Assembly: GCF_001010285.1 (NCBI RefSeq)
Contig: NZ_CP011104.1
Coordinates: 372,001 to 436,000, forward strand
Reading direction: 5' to 3'
Source: Photorhabdus thracensis
GTDB lineage: Bacteria; Pseudomonadota; Gammaproteobacteria; Enterobacterales; Enterobacteriaceae
Length of the DNA: 64,000 nucleotides
In this document: piece by piece, positions 1 to 8,973 of the stretch
How positions within the stretch are numbered: position 1 is the first letter of the stretch
Layout: the number at the start of each line of letters is the position of its first letter
The notes under the pieces: generated by a model
Seen by the model: only the letters and a program-made list of their open reading frames with translations
Told to the model about the DNA's origin: nothing
Databases searched by the model: none
Position numbers and translations under genes: made by a program

Positions 1-1
1 G

Positions 2-335
2 GTCAGTATTGATGAGCGCCCGGAAATCGTTGATAAAAAAGAATGTATTGGCGACTGGGAAGGGGATACGATAATTGGGAAAGATAAAAAAAGTGCATTA
101 TTAACATTGGTTGACCGCAAAACGCTGTATACAATTATTGTTAAAGTTGATAGTAAACGGGCATCAGAAGTCGCGAAAGCGGCAGTGAAAGTATTATACC
201 CGTTAAAACAGAGGGTTAAGACTATCACATTCGATAACGGTTTGGAGTTTGCAGATCATGAAATCATCAGTGAAACATTAGAAACCCAAATTTACTTTGC
301 CCACCCTTATTCGCCCTGGGAAAGAGGGATCAATG
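2..335 (+). pseudogene. IS30-family transposase, internal fragment
   Basis: This is the catalytic part of an IS30-family (DDE) transposase. The frame is open from base 2 and includes GDWEGDT, LVDRKTLYT, TFDNGLEFADHE and FAHPYSPWERG, the family signature around the catalytic D and E residues. The 5' part lies outside the window. At the 3' side the reading frame runs through codons for WERGIN and stops matching at base 335, exactly where a CAGGGC sequence typical of ISAs1-family ends begins. The family would continue with NEN and a final catalytic region, which is missing. An 88-residue ORF called across this junction is therefore a chimera. Not functional. Confidence 0.85.
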
Positions 336-517
336 CAGGGCTAACTCATGATCATTTTTTATCCATAAGATGACGAATTAACCGTACGAAATAAGCCACG
401 CTTTATTCTTGTTGCAATCTTATCTGTTTGCCGTTATTTATCCACAACTTCCCGTAATAATGGCCTTATTTATGACTCAGAAAGCCCTGTTTGACTACCT
501 CGAAGCCTTACCTGACC
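336..517 (+). mobile_element. Left-end remnant of a second ISAs1-like element
   Basis: The stretch starts with CAGGGC, the same hexamer that begins both ends of the intact ISAs1-family element next to it. It replaces the IS30 transposase sequence after base 335. Near its end a plus-strand frame (from about 466) reads MTQKALFDYLEALPDP, which resembles the amino-terminal LPDPR segment of ISAs1-family transposases. It stops at base 517, where the next element begins. I infer the first 180 bases of another ISAs1-type IS. The remainder is not seen downstream of the second element, so part was lost. Family call is tentative. Confidence 0.45.
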
Positions 518-1748
518 CAGGGCACGAGCATACTTTGACTGCTATTCATCCAAAGAAAACTCTTGCCCGATAATCATCGCACCAACCCGCTTTTTTAAGC
601 TTGTTCCTTTGGCTCGGTGCCCCGCAATCGCATTGTTTGACCAGATTCAGGACGATACGACGGAATAAGGCCAGATTCTCAACTGCACCCTCCAGAACAA
701 TTCGTGAATCATCTTCTTTAAAGACCACATCAAGAATATAGTGCTGGGTATTTTCAATCCGCCAATGCTGGCGAATATAATATCCCAGTGATTTATGCTT
801 GGGCGAAAGGGAACTCACATAATAAGACGTGTCCACCGTTCCTTTGCCATTTTGTGTCCGGTGACGTTCTACGGCGATAATGCTACGAATGGTCGGCCAT
901 TTCTCGATTAATTCTGCCGTAAATTGGGGCTTTAACTGAAACACATAACGCTCTTCACGCCGGCCATGGGCTTCTTGCTTAACTTCCGTGATAATTTTTT
1001 CTTTACCGGCATCAAACACCGCCTGAAATTGCGATTGGACGGCTTCCCACAGATGGGGTTGATTTTTTTTCACCTGAACCACGACATGGGCTTTCTTTTC
1101 GCTGATTTTTTCCAGCGTTTGGCGCTGACAATGCAAAGCATCCAGCGTGACGATGCTGCCTTTCAGGTCAAGGATATCCAACATCTGCCGCACGATACTG
1201 ATTTCCCCGTTTTTCGTGGCAGTGGCTTTCTGGCTCAGGACTAATCCTTATTCCGTATCATATGCCGTGACCAGTTGGACGGCGTTTTGCTTTTCATTAC
1301 GGTAGGCGCGTCGCAGAACTTTTCCATCGAAGGCAATGACCGGTTTCCCTGCCTGTTCACGTTGTTCATTGATCCAGTTGAGCAAAGCCTCCAACAGCGA
1401 ATCAAGTTCAATAGCGCGCACAATTCTGGCAACCGTGTGTCGGCGTGGTATTCCACTGAGAAAGGGGCGATATTTTTTCAGCCACATAATTTTGGCCCGA
1501 CCATAAGTTTCAATATCTTGCCAACCTTCAGCGCCAGCGAGAATGGCGCTGATGACAAGAAAAATAACATCAATCAGCTCGTATTGACGATTAATGTCAG
1601 AACGAGTTTCTTTCACAACGGTTAAATGTTCAATCAGGGTCTGGTTCGGATTCATGGGCGAGTATTAAAAAGAAAAATAAGGAGAATGAGATCATATAAT
1701 TACGGTTCATTCAAGGGGGGGGGGGTAAAAAAGTATGCTCGCGCCCTG
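518..1748 (-). mobile_element. ISAs1-family insertion sequence, full length (1231 bp)
   Basis: Near-perfect terminal inverted repeats bound the element: CAGGGCACGAGCATACTTT at 518-536 and the complement of CAGGGCGCGAGCATACTTT at 1730-1748 (one mismatch in 19). The single minus-strand transposase gene (546-1655) fills it. Size and CAGGG termini fit the ISAs1 family. The flanking bases (ttacctgacc on the left, agatagtgac on the right) show no target duplication, so one flank was probably rearranged after insertion. An 11-G homopolymer lies just inside the right end, at 1715-1725. Confidence 0.85.
546..1655 (-). pseudogene. ISAs1-family (H-repeat type) transposase with in-frame stop
   Basis: The gene would encode a DDE transposase of about 368 residues, normal for the ISAs1 family. 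The amino-terminal 135 residues (from the ATG at 1655) include AEGWQDIETYGRAK and IAFDGKVLRR. A TAA stop follows at 1248-1250 after the residues AYDTE. The same frame then continues without a gap as GLVLSQKATATKNGEIS and through the catalytic half (TLDALHCQ, HWRIENTQHYILDVVFKED) to 546. The sequence looks like a single codon change, probably an Asn codon to TAA, rather than a frameshift. The element is most likely unable to move by itself unless the stop is read through or transposase is supplied by another copy. Confidence 0.85.
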
Positions 1749-2226
1749 AGATAGTGACCGCTTCCTTTTGCATGCTAATTATATTTTTTCTCATATTCAT
1801 AATCCCCTACAAAATAAAGAATAGTTTTTCAATTGGTAATTTTTCTTAATTAATATCAACTTATTATTATCATATCCTATTTTTTTCGTCTCTATAAAAT
1901 ATCCAGCCTGTAATTTTTTATTTCATGACCTCAAGAATCAGTATAGTGATATTTCACAGAATACATTGTTTATTATTTTTCTAAAATGGATAAATGTGTA
2001 AAAAGACCACACTCCGCTCATAAATACAATAGATAATAGTAATATTTCTCCTGATAATGAAATAAAATCCCGCTAATTAACAGATAATCAACATTCAATA
2101 GTTATGTAATTAATGTCAGTTCTTCGAGTTTCATTGCCAATCCCTTTTCCTGCTACCAAAGAACTGTTATCTATATTATTAATATAATTAGTGAATGAAA
2201 AAACCATCACTTTGAATCTATTATTT
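1749..2226. other. AT-rich gene-free stretch
   Basis: No ORF with recognisable coding character was found on either strand in this 478-bp stretch between the ISAs1 element and the small membrane-protein ORF. It is very AT-rich with many short A and T runs. I see no tRNA, no clear terminator and no IS end apart from the flanking element. It may be degraded intergenic or former accessory DNA. Confidence 0.5.
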
Positions 2227-2433
2227 TTATTTACTTTCGCTGTGGGATTTTACTTTCCCCAACAAAATAAACACTAAGATTGCGGTAATCGCTGCCGCTA
2301 CTGCAAGTGCAAGTGCAAGTGCAATAAATTGATATCGAAATGCTTCTTCATATACTTTATAAAGCAATGATTTATCTAATGACGGGTGAATTGCAACAGC
2401 GTTATTTAAATTACTCGAACTATCTCCTTTCAT
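2227..2433 (-). CDS. Small single-pass membrane protein, unknown function
   Basis: The 68-residue ORF has a charged amino-terminal half, then one strongly hydrophobic segment (about residues 36-59, rich in Ala, Leu and Val) and a short Lys/Ser-rich tail (GKVKSHSESK). This is the layout of a single-pass small membrane protein. The segment LALALALAV is encoded by three tandem copies of a six-base unit (gcaagt, near 2303-2322), whose gain or loss would keep the frame and change the length of the helix. The start codon overlaps the remnant of a LysR gene on the other strand, and the upstream ribosome-binding site is weak. I do not recognise a family. It could also be a spurious ORF. Confidence 0.4.
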   Translation of the reverse strand: MKGDSSSNLNNAVAIHPSLDKSLLYKVYEEAFRYQFIALALALAVAAAITAILVFILLGKVKSHSESK

Positions 2434-2593
2434 CCGTCAGCAAAAGCATATCCCGATTAGAAGAGAAATTAGGTGTACATCTTTATCCGCTTTTGCAACT
2501 TGTTATCCACAGATAGAACTGGAACTAGACTTTAGTGATCGATTAGTTGATCTCATTAATGAAAGTTTCAACACCGTGAATAGCAATATTTAA
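2418..2593 (+). pseudogene. Remnant of a LysR-type transcriptional regulator
   Basis: The plus strand encodes SSVSKSISRLEEKLGVHLY (from about 2427), the recognition helix and wing of a LysR-family winged helix. After a shift of frame near 2485 it continues as YPQIELELDFSDRLVDLINE, a typical stretch of the LysR effector-binding domain, and ends at a TAA at 2591-2593. The two pieces are about 80 residues apart in an intact protein, so an internal deletion plus a frameshift has fused them. The 5' end and the carboxy-terminal half are absent. The gene is dead; its former target is unknown. Confidence 0.75.
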
Positions 2594-2594
2594 C

Positions 2595-2648
2595 AAAAAA
2601 ACTGCACCTCAACTGTTGGCCTCATGTCCAACTCGTTGGGTACAGTTC
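2595..2648 (-). terminator. Rho-independent terminator of glnS
   Basis: Read on the minus strand, an imperfect long stem (AACTG-ACC-CAAC pairing with GTTG-GGT-CAGTT) is followed directly by seven T residues. It lies just downstream of the glnS stop codon. Confidence 0.75.
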
Positions 2649-2658
2649 ATCATCTCAA

Positions 2659-4326
2659 TTAATCCTGAGAAATTTTTGTCCAGGTATCACGCAGACCAAC
2701 AGTACGGTTAAATACCAGGCTTGCTGCACTGGAATAACAACTATCAGCACAGAAATAACCTTCACGCTCAAACTGATACGTTTTTTCTGACTTGGCATTC
2801 ACTAAACTTGGCTCAACAAAGCCCTGACGGACCACCAGTGATTCTGGGTTAATTGTCGCCAGAAAATCATCCTCTGCACCGGGATTTGGTACGCTGAATA
2901 GACGATCATACAGACGGAATTCAGCAGGAACAGCATGGGACGCACTGACCCAATGAATAACACCTTTCACTTTACGACCATCTGCCGGATCTTTATTCAG
3001 CGTCTGCTCATCATAGCTACAATAGATTGTCGTGATATTGCCGTCAGCATCTTTTTCAACACGCTCTGCTTTGATGATATAAGCGTTACGCAGACGAACT
3101 TCTTTACCCAAAACTAAGCGTTTATATTGACGGTTAGCTTCTTCACGGAAATCTGCCCGGTCAATATAGATCTCACGGTTGAATGGCACTTCACGGCTGC
3201 CCATCTCCGGTTTATTCGGATGATTAGGCATATTCAGCATCTGCTCCCCTTCCGGCCTGTTTTCGATCACCAGCCTGACCGGATCGAGAACAGCCATCGC
3301 ACGAGGGGCATTTTCGTTCAGATCATCACGGATACAGGACTCCAATGCGGCCATTTCCACATTATTGTCCTGCTTAGTCACACCAATCCGATGGCAGAAT
3401 TCACGAATGGAAGCGGCAGTATAACCACGACGACGCAAACCTGAGATAGTCGGCATCCGTGGATCATCCCAGCCTTCAACAATCTTGTCGGTCACCAATA
3501 GGTTCAGCTTACGCTTGGACATAACCGTGTATTCAAGATTCAGACGCGAGAATTCATACTGACGCGGATGACTATCAATGGTGATGTTATCCAGCACCCA
3601 GTCGTACAAACGACGATTATCCTGGAATTCCAATGTACACAGCGAATGTGTAATACCTTCCAACGCATCAGAAATACAGTGAGTAAAATCGTACATCGGG
3701 TAGATGCACCATTTGTTACCAGACTGATGATGTTCTGCAAATTTAATACGGTACAAAACCGGATCGCGCATCACAATAAAAGGTGACGCCATATCAATTT
3801 TAGCTCGCAGGCAAGCTTTACCTTCGCCAAATTCACCAGCACGCATTTTTTCAAACAGTGCCAGGTTGTCACCAATACTACGATCACGATACGGGCTGTT
3901 TTTACCTGGCTCTTTCAATGTGCCGCGATATTCACGGATCTCTTCCGGGCACAATTCATCAACATAAGCCAGGCCTTTATTGATCAATTCAATAGCATAC
4001 TGATACAACGTATCAAAATAATTGGAAGAGTAGCGAATATCACCACTCCACTCAAAACCTAACCATTGAACGTCATTTTTAATAGAATCAACGTACTCAA
4101 CATCTTCCTTAACCGGATTGGTATCGTCAAAACGTAGATTGCACTGGCCCTGATAGTCCTCTGCAATCCCAAAGTTCAGGCAGATAGATTTTGCATGACC
4201 AATATGCAGATAACCATTGGGTTCAGGCGGGAAGCGGGTATGTACGGATGTATGTTTACCAATTGCCAAATCTTCATCAATTATTTGACGAATAAAGTTT
4301 GTCGGGCGGGCATCTGCCTCACTCAT
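2659..4326 (-). CDS. glnS: Glutaminyl-tRNA synthetase
   Basis: The class Ic aminoacyl-tRNA synthetase charges tRNA-Gln with glutamine in the cytoplasm. The 555-residue product matches E. coli GlnS along its whole length. Signatures include [14 protein letters not shown] (HIGH motif, residues 41-44) and VMSKRKL (the KMSKS counterpart, near residue 270), followed by the two beta-barrel anticodon-binding domains. The frame is open 19 codons further upstream, but the start [10 protein letters not shown] is preceded by a GAGG ribosome-binding site and aligns with the E. coli start. The gene is alone on the minus strand, with nagE upstream in the same orientation and a terminator between them. Confidence 0.98.
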   Translation of the reverse strand: MSEADARPTNFIRQIIDEDLAIGKHTSVHTRFPPEPNGYLHIGHAKSICLNFGIAEDYQGQCNLRFDDTNPVKEDVEYVDSIKNDVQWLGFEWSGDIRYSSNYFDTLYQYAIELINKGLAYVDELCPEEIREYRGTLKEPGKNSPYRDRSIGDNLALFEKMRAGEFGEGKACLRAKIDMASPFIVMRDPVLYRIKFAEHHQSGNKWCIYPMYDFTHCISDALEGITHSLCTLEFQDNRRLYDWVLDNITIDSHPRQYEFSRLNLEYTVMSKRKLNLLVTDKIVEGWDDPRMPTISGLRRRGYTAASIREFCHRIGVTKQDNNVEMAALESCIRDDLNENAPRAMAVLDPVRLVIENRPEGEQMLNMPNHPNKPEMGSREVPFNREIYIDRADFREEANRQYKRLVLGKEVRLRNAYIIKAERVEKDADGNITTIYCSYDEQTLNKDPADGRKVKGVIHWVSASHAVPAEFRLYDRLFSVPNPGAEDDFLATINPESLVVRQGFVEPSLVNAKSEKTYQFEREGYFCADSCYSSAASLVFNRTVGLRDTWTKISQD

Positions 4327-4442
4327 TGTTTTATACCTCGATAATGCCAAAAGCGCGTCACATAACCGCCTATAATCCAACAAGCAGTGCTGAGAAACAA
4401 CCGTTTGTTACTGACAAATGGCGATTCAGAGCAAAGTTAAAG

Positions 4443-4480
4443 CGAAAAACGGGAAAAGTGGCGCTCTTCCCGTTTTTCAT
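4443..4480 (-). terminator. Terminator between nagE and glnS
   Basis: An 11-bp stem (AAAAACGGGAA with TTCCCGTTTTT, loop of 11 bases) is flanked by A and T runs. It lies just after the nagE stop in nagE orientation and also ahead of glnS, so it should insulate glnS from nagE transcription. Confidence 0.75.
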
Positions 4481-4524
4481 TTTATTGAAAACTTTTTATC
4501 AACTTTTACGGACTTGTCTGTTGT

Positions 4525-6549
4525 TTATCTCAGCACATCAAATAATTTTGTCTGTCCTGCTTTTACCTGTCCTTTTGCCAAAATATTAACACCGATATAA
4601 TCATCAATATTGCTGACGATAACTGGGCTAATCATAGATTTAGCATTAGCATTCAGGTAATCAAGATCCAGATTCAGTATAGGTTGCCCAACTTTCACTA
4701 TTGCGCCTTCATCCACCAACCGCTTAAAGCCTTTACCGTTAAGAGAAACCGTATCAATACCCAAATGTACAATCGATTCCACACCTTCCTCAGTTTCAAT
4801 ACAGAAAGCATGATTGGTGTCGAAAATCTTCACAATCGTACCAGACACAGGCGCAAGCACAGTATTTGATGTTGGTTTGATAGCAATACCATCACCAACA
4901 ACTCTACTGGAAAAGGCTTCATCAGGTACGTCTGCCAAATCGATTAACTCACCACTGACCGGAGCAATCAAAGTCAGCAAGATTTTACGTTCGCCTTCAG
5001 GCTTCGCTTTCTGTGCTGTCTGATGTTGATAGCTTTCTGTCGCAGCAGCAACCGGACCTTTTGCCAGAACATCACGCATAGCACTGGCAATCAGTTCTGC
5101 ACGAGTACCAACAATAACCTGCACACTCTGTTTATTCAGGCGGATAATACCGGAAGCACCCAGACGTTTAACCAGATTGTCATTGACCTGATCGACATTT
5201 TTTACAGACAGACGCAGACGAGTAATACAAGCATCAATAGCAGTCAGGTTATCTGAACCACCCACTGCGGCAAGATATTGATGAGCTTCATTGTGGATGT
5301 TATTCGCTGTTGCTTTACCATTTTTGTCCACATCAACATCATAGCCATCAATTTCACCATCAGCAGCCAATTCACGCCCTGGAGTCATCAGGTTGAATTT
5401 TTTGATAGCAAAGCTGAATACCACATAGTACAGGCAAAAGAATACCAGACCTTGCGGGATCAACATGTACCAATGTATCGCCAATGGGTTACGGGAAGAG
5501 AGTACCATATCCACCAAACCGGCACTGAAACCAAAACCCGCAATCCACTGCATTGTCGCTGCGATAAACACTGAAATACCGGTCAAGGTCGCGTGCAACA
5601 CATAAAGCACTGGCGCAACAAACATGAAGGCGAACTCCAGAGGCTCAGTAATACCCGTGAAAAATGCAGCGAATGAACCTGCAATCATAATACCGGCAAT
5701 CTTGGCCTTATTTTCAGGACGTGCGCAGCGATACATCGCTAATGCCGCACCCGGTAGACCAAACATCATAATAGGGAAGAAACCCGCCTGATAACGGCCG
5801 GTAATACCAACAATCGCGCTACCATCTACAATGGATTTCTGACCACCGAGGAAATTAGGAATATCGTTGATACCCGCAACATCAAACCAGAATACAGAGT
5901 TCAGGGCATGATGCAGGCCAACAGGAATCAGCAAGCGGTTAAAGAAGGCATAGATACCGGCACCTGTCGCACCGAGATCTTTAATACTTTCACCGAAAGT
6001 AACCAATGCATTATAAACCACCGGCCACACATACATCAGGATGAAAGCAACCAGAATCATCAGGAAAGAGATCAAGATGGGCACCAAACGACGACCGCTG
6101 AAGAATGACAATGCTTTCGGCAGTTCAACACCACTAAAGCGGTTATACAGTTCAGCAGACACAACACCCACCAAAATACCAACAAATTGGTTATCAATTT
6201 TACTAAAGGCTTTTGGCATATCGCTAATCGGAATACCCTGGATCATAGATACCGCTGCCGGAGAACAAAGTGTCGTTACGACTAAAAAACCGACAAAACC
6301 TGTCAGTGCTGCCGCACCATCCTTATCTTTAGACATGCCATAAGCCACACCAATAGCAAATAACATTGGCATGTTCTTAATAATGGCTTCACCAGATTTA
6401 ATCAGCAAAGCTGCCAGTGCATTATCTGCTCCCCAGCCTACCGGATCGATCCAGTAACCTATTCCCATTAGTATTGCAGCAGCAGGCAGTGTGGCTACCG
6501 GTACCATTAATGCTCGCCCCACTCTTTGCAAATAACTCAGAATATTCAC
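4525..6549 (-). CDS. nagE: N-acetylglucosamine-specific PTS enzyme IICBA
   Basis: The inner-membrane PTS permease imports and phosphorylates GlcNAc to GlcNAc-6-phosphate. The 674-residue protein carries three fused domains: a multi-span IIC permease (residues 1 to about 360), IIB with the phosphorylated Cys in AIDACITRLR (Cys441), and IIA with the active His in VHLGIDT (His595). It is slightly longer than E. coli NagE (648). Translation starts at GTG (6547-6549) behind a strong GGGGGAG site; MNILSYLQRVGRAL aligns with the family start. It is divergent from nagBAC, whose products use its output, and the shared 350-bp spacer carries candidate NagC and CRP sites. Confidence 0.97.
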   Translation of the reverse strand: MNILSYLQRVGRALMVPVATLPAAAILMGIGYWIDPVGWGADNALAALLIKSGEAIIKNMPMLFAIGVAYGMSKDKDGAAALTGFVGFLVVTTLCSPAAVSMIQGIPISDMPKAFSKIDNQFVGILVGVVSAELYNRFSGVELPKALSFFSGRRLVPILISFLMILVAFILMYVWPVVYNALVTFGESIKDLGATGAGIYAFFNRLLIPVGLHHALNSVFWFDVAGINDIPNFLGGQKSIVDGSAIVGITGRYQAGFFPIMMFGLPGAALAMYRCARPENKAKIAGIMIAGSFAAFFTGITEPLEFAFMFVAPVLYVLHATLTGISVFIAATMQWIAGFGFSAGLVDMVLSSRNPLAIHWYMLIPQGLVFFCLYYVVFSFAIKKFNLMTPGRELAADGEIDGYDVDVDKNGKATANNIHNEAHQYLAAVGGSDNLTAIDACITRLRLSVKNVDQVNDNLVKRLGASGIIRLNKQSVQVIVGTRAELIASAMRDVLAKGPVAAATESYQHQTAQKAKPEGERKILLTLIAPVSGELIDLADVPDEAFSSRVVGDGIAIKPTSNTVLAPVSGTIVKIFDTNHAFCIETEEGVESIVHLGIDTVSLNGKGFKRLVDEGAIVKVGQPILNLDLDYLNANAKSMISPVIVSNIDDYIGVNILAKGQVKAGQTKLFDVLR

Positions 6550-6662
6550 CTTGCTCCCCCTTATATCCTCAATTACAGAGTCTCTTACTACTTATGACTG
6601 CATTATTATCTTATCAAAGTAAGCAATAAGGACATTTATTCTACAATTTCAGTGTAGAAAAT

Positions 6663-6686
6663 TTATTTTTCGTCGCAAATTAATTA
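6663..6686. promoter_or_regulatory. Candidate NagC operator, nagE side
   Basis: The imperfect palindrome TTATTTTTCGTCGCAAATTAATTA has AT-rich arms around a CG-containing centre, the general shape of NagC/Mlc operators. It lies in the nagE-nagB divergent region, nearer nagE. The assignment is by resemblance and position only. Confidence 0.5.
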
Positions 6687-6693
6687 CTCATTA

Positions 6694-6713
6694 TATGTGA
6701 TGAATATCACCAT
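6694..6713. promoter_or_regulatory. Candidate CRP-cAMP binding site
   Basis: TGTGATGAATATCACC at 6696-6711 matches the CRP consensus TGTGA-N6-TCACA with one mismatch. It lies midway in the nagE-nagB spacer, where a CRP site is known in E. coli. Confidence 0.7.
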
Positions 6714-6757
6714 AAACACCAAGCATTTGGTCAAAATGCTAGCTAACACACAAATCT

Positions 6758-6776
6758 TATTTTATCATTTAAAATA
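6758..6776. promoter_or_regulatory. Palindrome, candidate second NagC operator
   Basis: TATTTTA-TCATT-TAAAATA has perfect 7-bp arms and a 5-bp centre, and lies 95 bp from the other candidate operator. In E. coli two NagC operators loop across this same spacer. The match to the NagC consensus is partial. Confidence 0.4.
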
Positions 6777-6900
6777 TTATAACGCGCAGAGTGTCTCTGC
6801 CAATGAAAATGATTTAGTATTCAGGTTATAGAAGATTAATTAAGAGAATAATGTATAACTCTATTTTAACTATGATAATTTATTGTTTTAAGAGGTAATT

Positions 6901-7713
6901 ATGAGACTGATCCCCCTAACGAATGCAAGTGATGTCGGTAAATTGTCTGCACACTATATCGTTAGCAAAATCAATGCATTTAACCCAACCGCAGAGTGCC
7001 CTTTTGTTTTGGGGCTGCCAACCGGCAGCACGCCACTGGCAACTTACAAAGAATTGATTGCTCTGCACAAAGCAGGAAAAGTCAGTTTTAAACATGTCGT
7101 TACATTCAATATGGATGAATATGTCGGTATCCCCGAAAATCATCCACAAAGTTACCATAGCTTTATGCACCATAACTTATTTGATCACATTGATATTAAA
7201 AAAGAAAATATCAACCTGCTCAATGGTAATCCTGCTGATATTGATGCAGAATGCCAACGTTATGAAGACAAAATTAAGTCTTATGGTCAGATTCATCTGT
7301 TTATGGGTGGTGTGGGTAACGACGGCCATATTGCGTTCAATGAACCAGCATCATCCCTGACTTCCCGCACCCGCATCAAGACGTTGACTGTAGAAACCCG
7401 TACTGCCAACTCCCGCTTCTTTGATAATGATATTAATCAGGTGCCTAAATACGCCTTGACCGTAGGTGTAGGTACTTTGATGGATGCGGAAGAAGTTATG
7501 ATCCTGGCTACCGGTTTGAATAAAGCCTTGGCAATCCAGGCCGCTATTGAAGGCAATATCAACCATATGTGGACCGTAAGCTGCCTGCAAATGCACCCTA
7601 AATCCATCATTGTCTGTGACGAACCAGCAACAATGGAATTGAAAGTAAAAACGGTTAAGTACTTCCATCAATTGGAAGCAGACATTATCGACAAATTTGC
7701 CAGCAAAAAATAA
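6901..7713 (+). CDS. nagB: Glucosamine-6-phosphate deaminase
   Basis: NagB converts glucosamine-6-phosphate to fructose-6-phosphate and ammonia, the last step of GlcNAc breakdown. The 270-residue protein (E. coli 266) shows GLPTGSTPL near residue 38, the catalytic NMDEYVG region near 72, and [14 protein letters not shown] near 140, which holds the ring-opening Asp-His pair. The ATG follows AGAGGTAATT. It is the first gene of nagBAC and is divergent from nagE. Regulation by NagC (inducer GlcNAc-6-P) and CRP is inferred from the upstream sites. Confidence 0.98.
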   Translation: MRLIPLTNASDVGKLSAHYIVSKINAFNPTAECPFVLGLPTGSTPLATYKELIALHKAGKVSFKHVVTFNMDEYVGIPENHPQSYHSFMHHNLFDHIDIKKENINLLNGNPADIDAECQRYEDKIKSYGQIHLFMGGVGNDGHIAFNEPASSLTSRTRIKTLTVETRTANSRFFDNDINQVPKYALTVGVGTLMDAEEVMILATGLNKALAIQAAIEGNINHMWTVSCLQMHPKSIIVCDEPATMELKVKTVKYFHQLEADIIDKFASKK

Positions 7714-7797
7714 GAATCCACACAGCCTGGGGCTTATCTCAGACTGATTATCATCATTATTCTTAATCATCATCTCCAGATCCCATAGGAGGCTAAG

Positions 7798-8958
7798 ATG
7801 TATGCTTTAACCAACTGCATTATATATACCGGTCATGATAGACTGGATAATCATGCTGTTATCATTGCTGACGGCTTAATTAAACAGGTTTGCCCAACGC
7901 AAGAGTTACCCGAACAGATTGAAAAACATGATCTGAATGGTGCCATTCTTTCCCCCGGCTTTATCGACCTGCAAGTTAACGGTTGTGGCGGTGTTCAATT
8001 TAATGAACGGTTGGAAGATATTTCAGAAAAAACGCTGGATATCATGCAAAAAGCCAATGAACGCTCAGGCTGCACCAGCTACTTGCCGACTCTGATTACC
8101 AGTACAGATGAATTGATGATAGCCTCCGTTGAGGTAATGCGTACCTATCTGAAGCATAATAAGTTTCAGGCTTTGGGCCTGCATCTGGAAGGGCCTTACC
8201 TCAATCCGGTAAAAAAAGGCACTCACAATCCAGAAATTATCCGTAAACCTACACCTGAAATGATAAATCTCCTGTGCGATAACGCTGATGTCATTACCAA
8301 GCTGACTCTCGCACCAGAAATGGTAGAACAGAAATACATTCACCAGTTGATTGAATCAGGGATTGTGGTTTCTGCCGGTCACTCAAATGCCAGTTATGAG
8401 GAAGCCCGACAGGGATTTCGGAATGGCATAACCCTCTCAACCCATCTCTATAATGCGATGCCATATATTTCTGGTCGCCAGCCTGGTCTGATTAGCGCTA
8501 TCTTTGATACACCAGAAGTTTACGCGGGCATTATTCCCGACGGTTTGCATGTTTCATGGCCAAACATTCGCAATGCAAAGCGTCTGAAAAAAGATAAGTT
8601 GATTCTGGTAACAGATGCCATACTTCCCGCCGGGATGGATACTTCTATCAATAAAATGACGCATTTCACCTTTGCCGGTAAAACCATATACTATCGAGAT
8701 GGATTGTGTGTCGATGAAAACGGCACGTTAAGTGGCTCTTCTATCACTATGATAGACGCCGTTAAAAATAGCGTTGAACACGTTGGTATTGCTCTGGATG
8801 AAACACTGAGGATGGCGGCACTCTACCCAGCCCGTGCGATTGGTGTTGATCAATATCTCGGCACTATTGAAGCCGGTAAAATTGCTAACCTCACCGTTCT
8901 CAGTCACGACTTTAAAATCTGCAAGACCATTGTTAACGGAAAAGAAACTGACCTTTGA
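7798..8958 (+). CDS. nagA: N-acetylglucosamine-6-phosphate deacetylase
   Basis: NagA removes the acetyl group from GlcNAc-6-phosphate, giving the substrate for NagB and removing the NagC inducer. The 386-residue amidohydrolase-fold protein shows the metal-binding [10 protein letters not shown] near residue 128, SAGHSNASY near 195, and [10 protein letters not shown] near 273 with the catalytic Asp. A GGAGG site lies 7 bases before the ATG. It follows nagB by 84 bp and precedes nagC by 15 bp. Confidence 0.98.
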   Translation: MYALTNCIIYTGHDRLDNHAVIIADGLIKQVCPTQELPEQIEKHDLNGAILSPGFIDLQVNGCGGVQFNERLEDISEKTLDIMQKANERSGCTSYLPTLITSTDELMIASVEVMRTYLKHNKFQALGLHLEGPYLNPVKKGTHNPEIIRKPTPEMINLLCDNADVITKLTLAPEMVEQKYIHQLIESGIVVSAGHSNASYEEARQGFRNGITLSTHLYNAMPYISGRQPGLISAIFDTPEVYAGIIPDGLHVSWPNIRNAKRLKKDKLILVTDAILPAGMDTSINKMTHFTFAGKTIYYRDGLCVDENGTLSGSSITMIDAVKNSVEHVGIALDETLRMAALYPARAIGVDQYLGTIEAGKIANLTVLSHDFKICKTIVNGKETDL

Positions 8959-8973
8959 GGGACGAAATAACCG

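Noticed and set aside
107-373. 88-residue ORF as a complete gene
   Set aside because: It is an internal piece of an IS30 transposase fused at base 335 to unrelated DNA; the TTG start has no support.
966-1625. Plus-strand ORFs inside the ISAs1-family transposase
   Set aside because: They are antisense shadows of the transposase gene.
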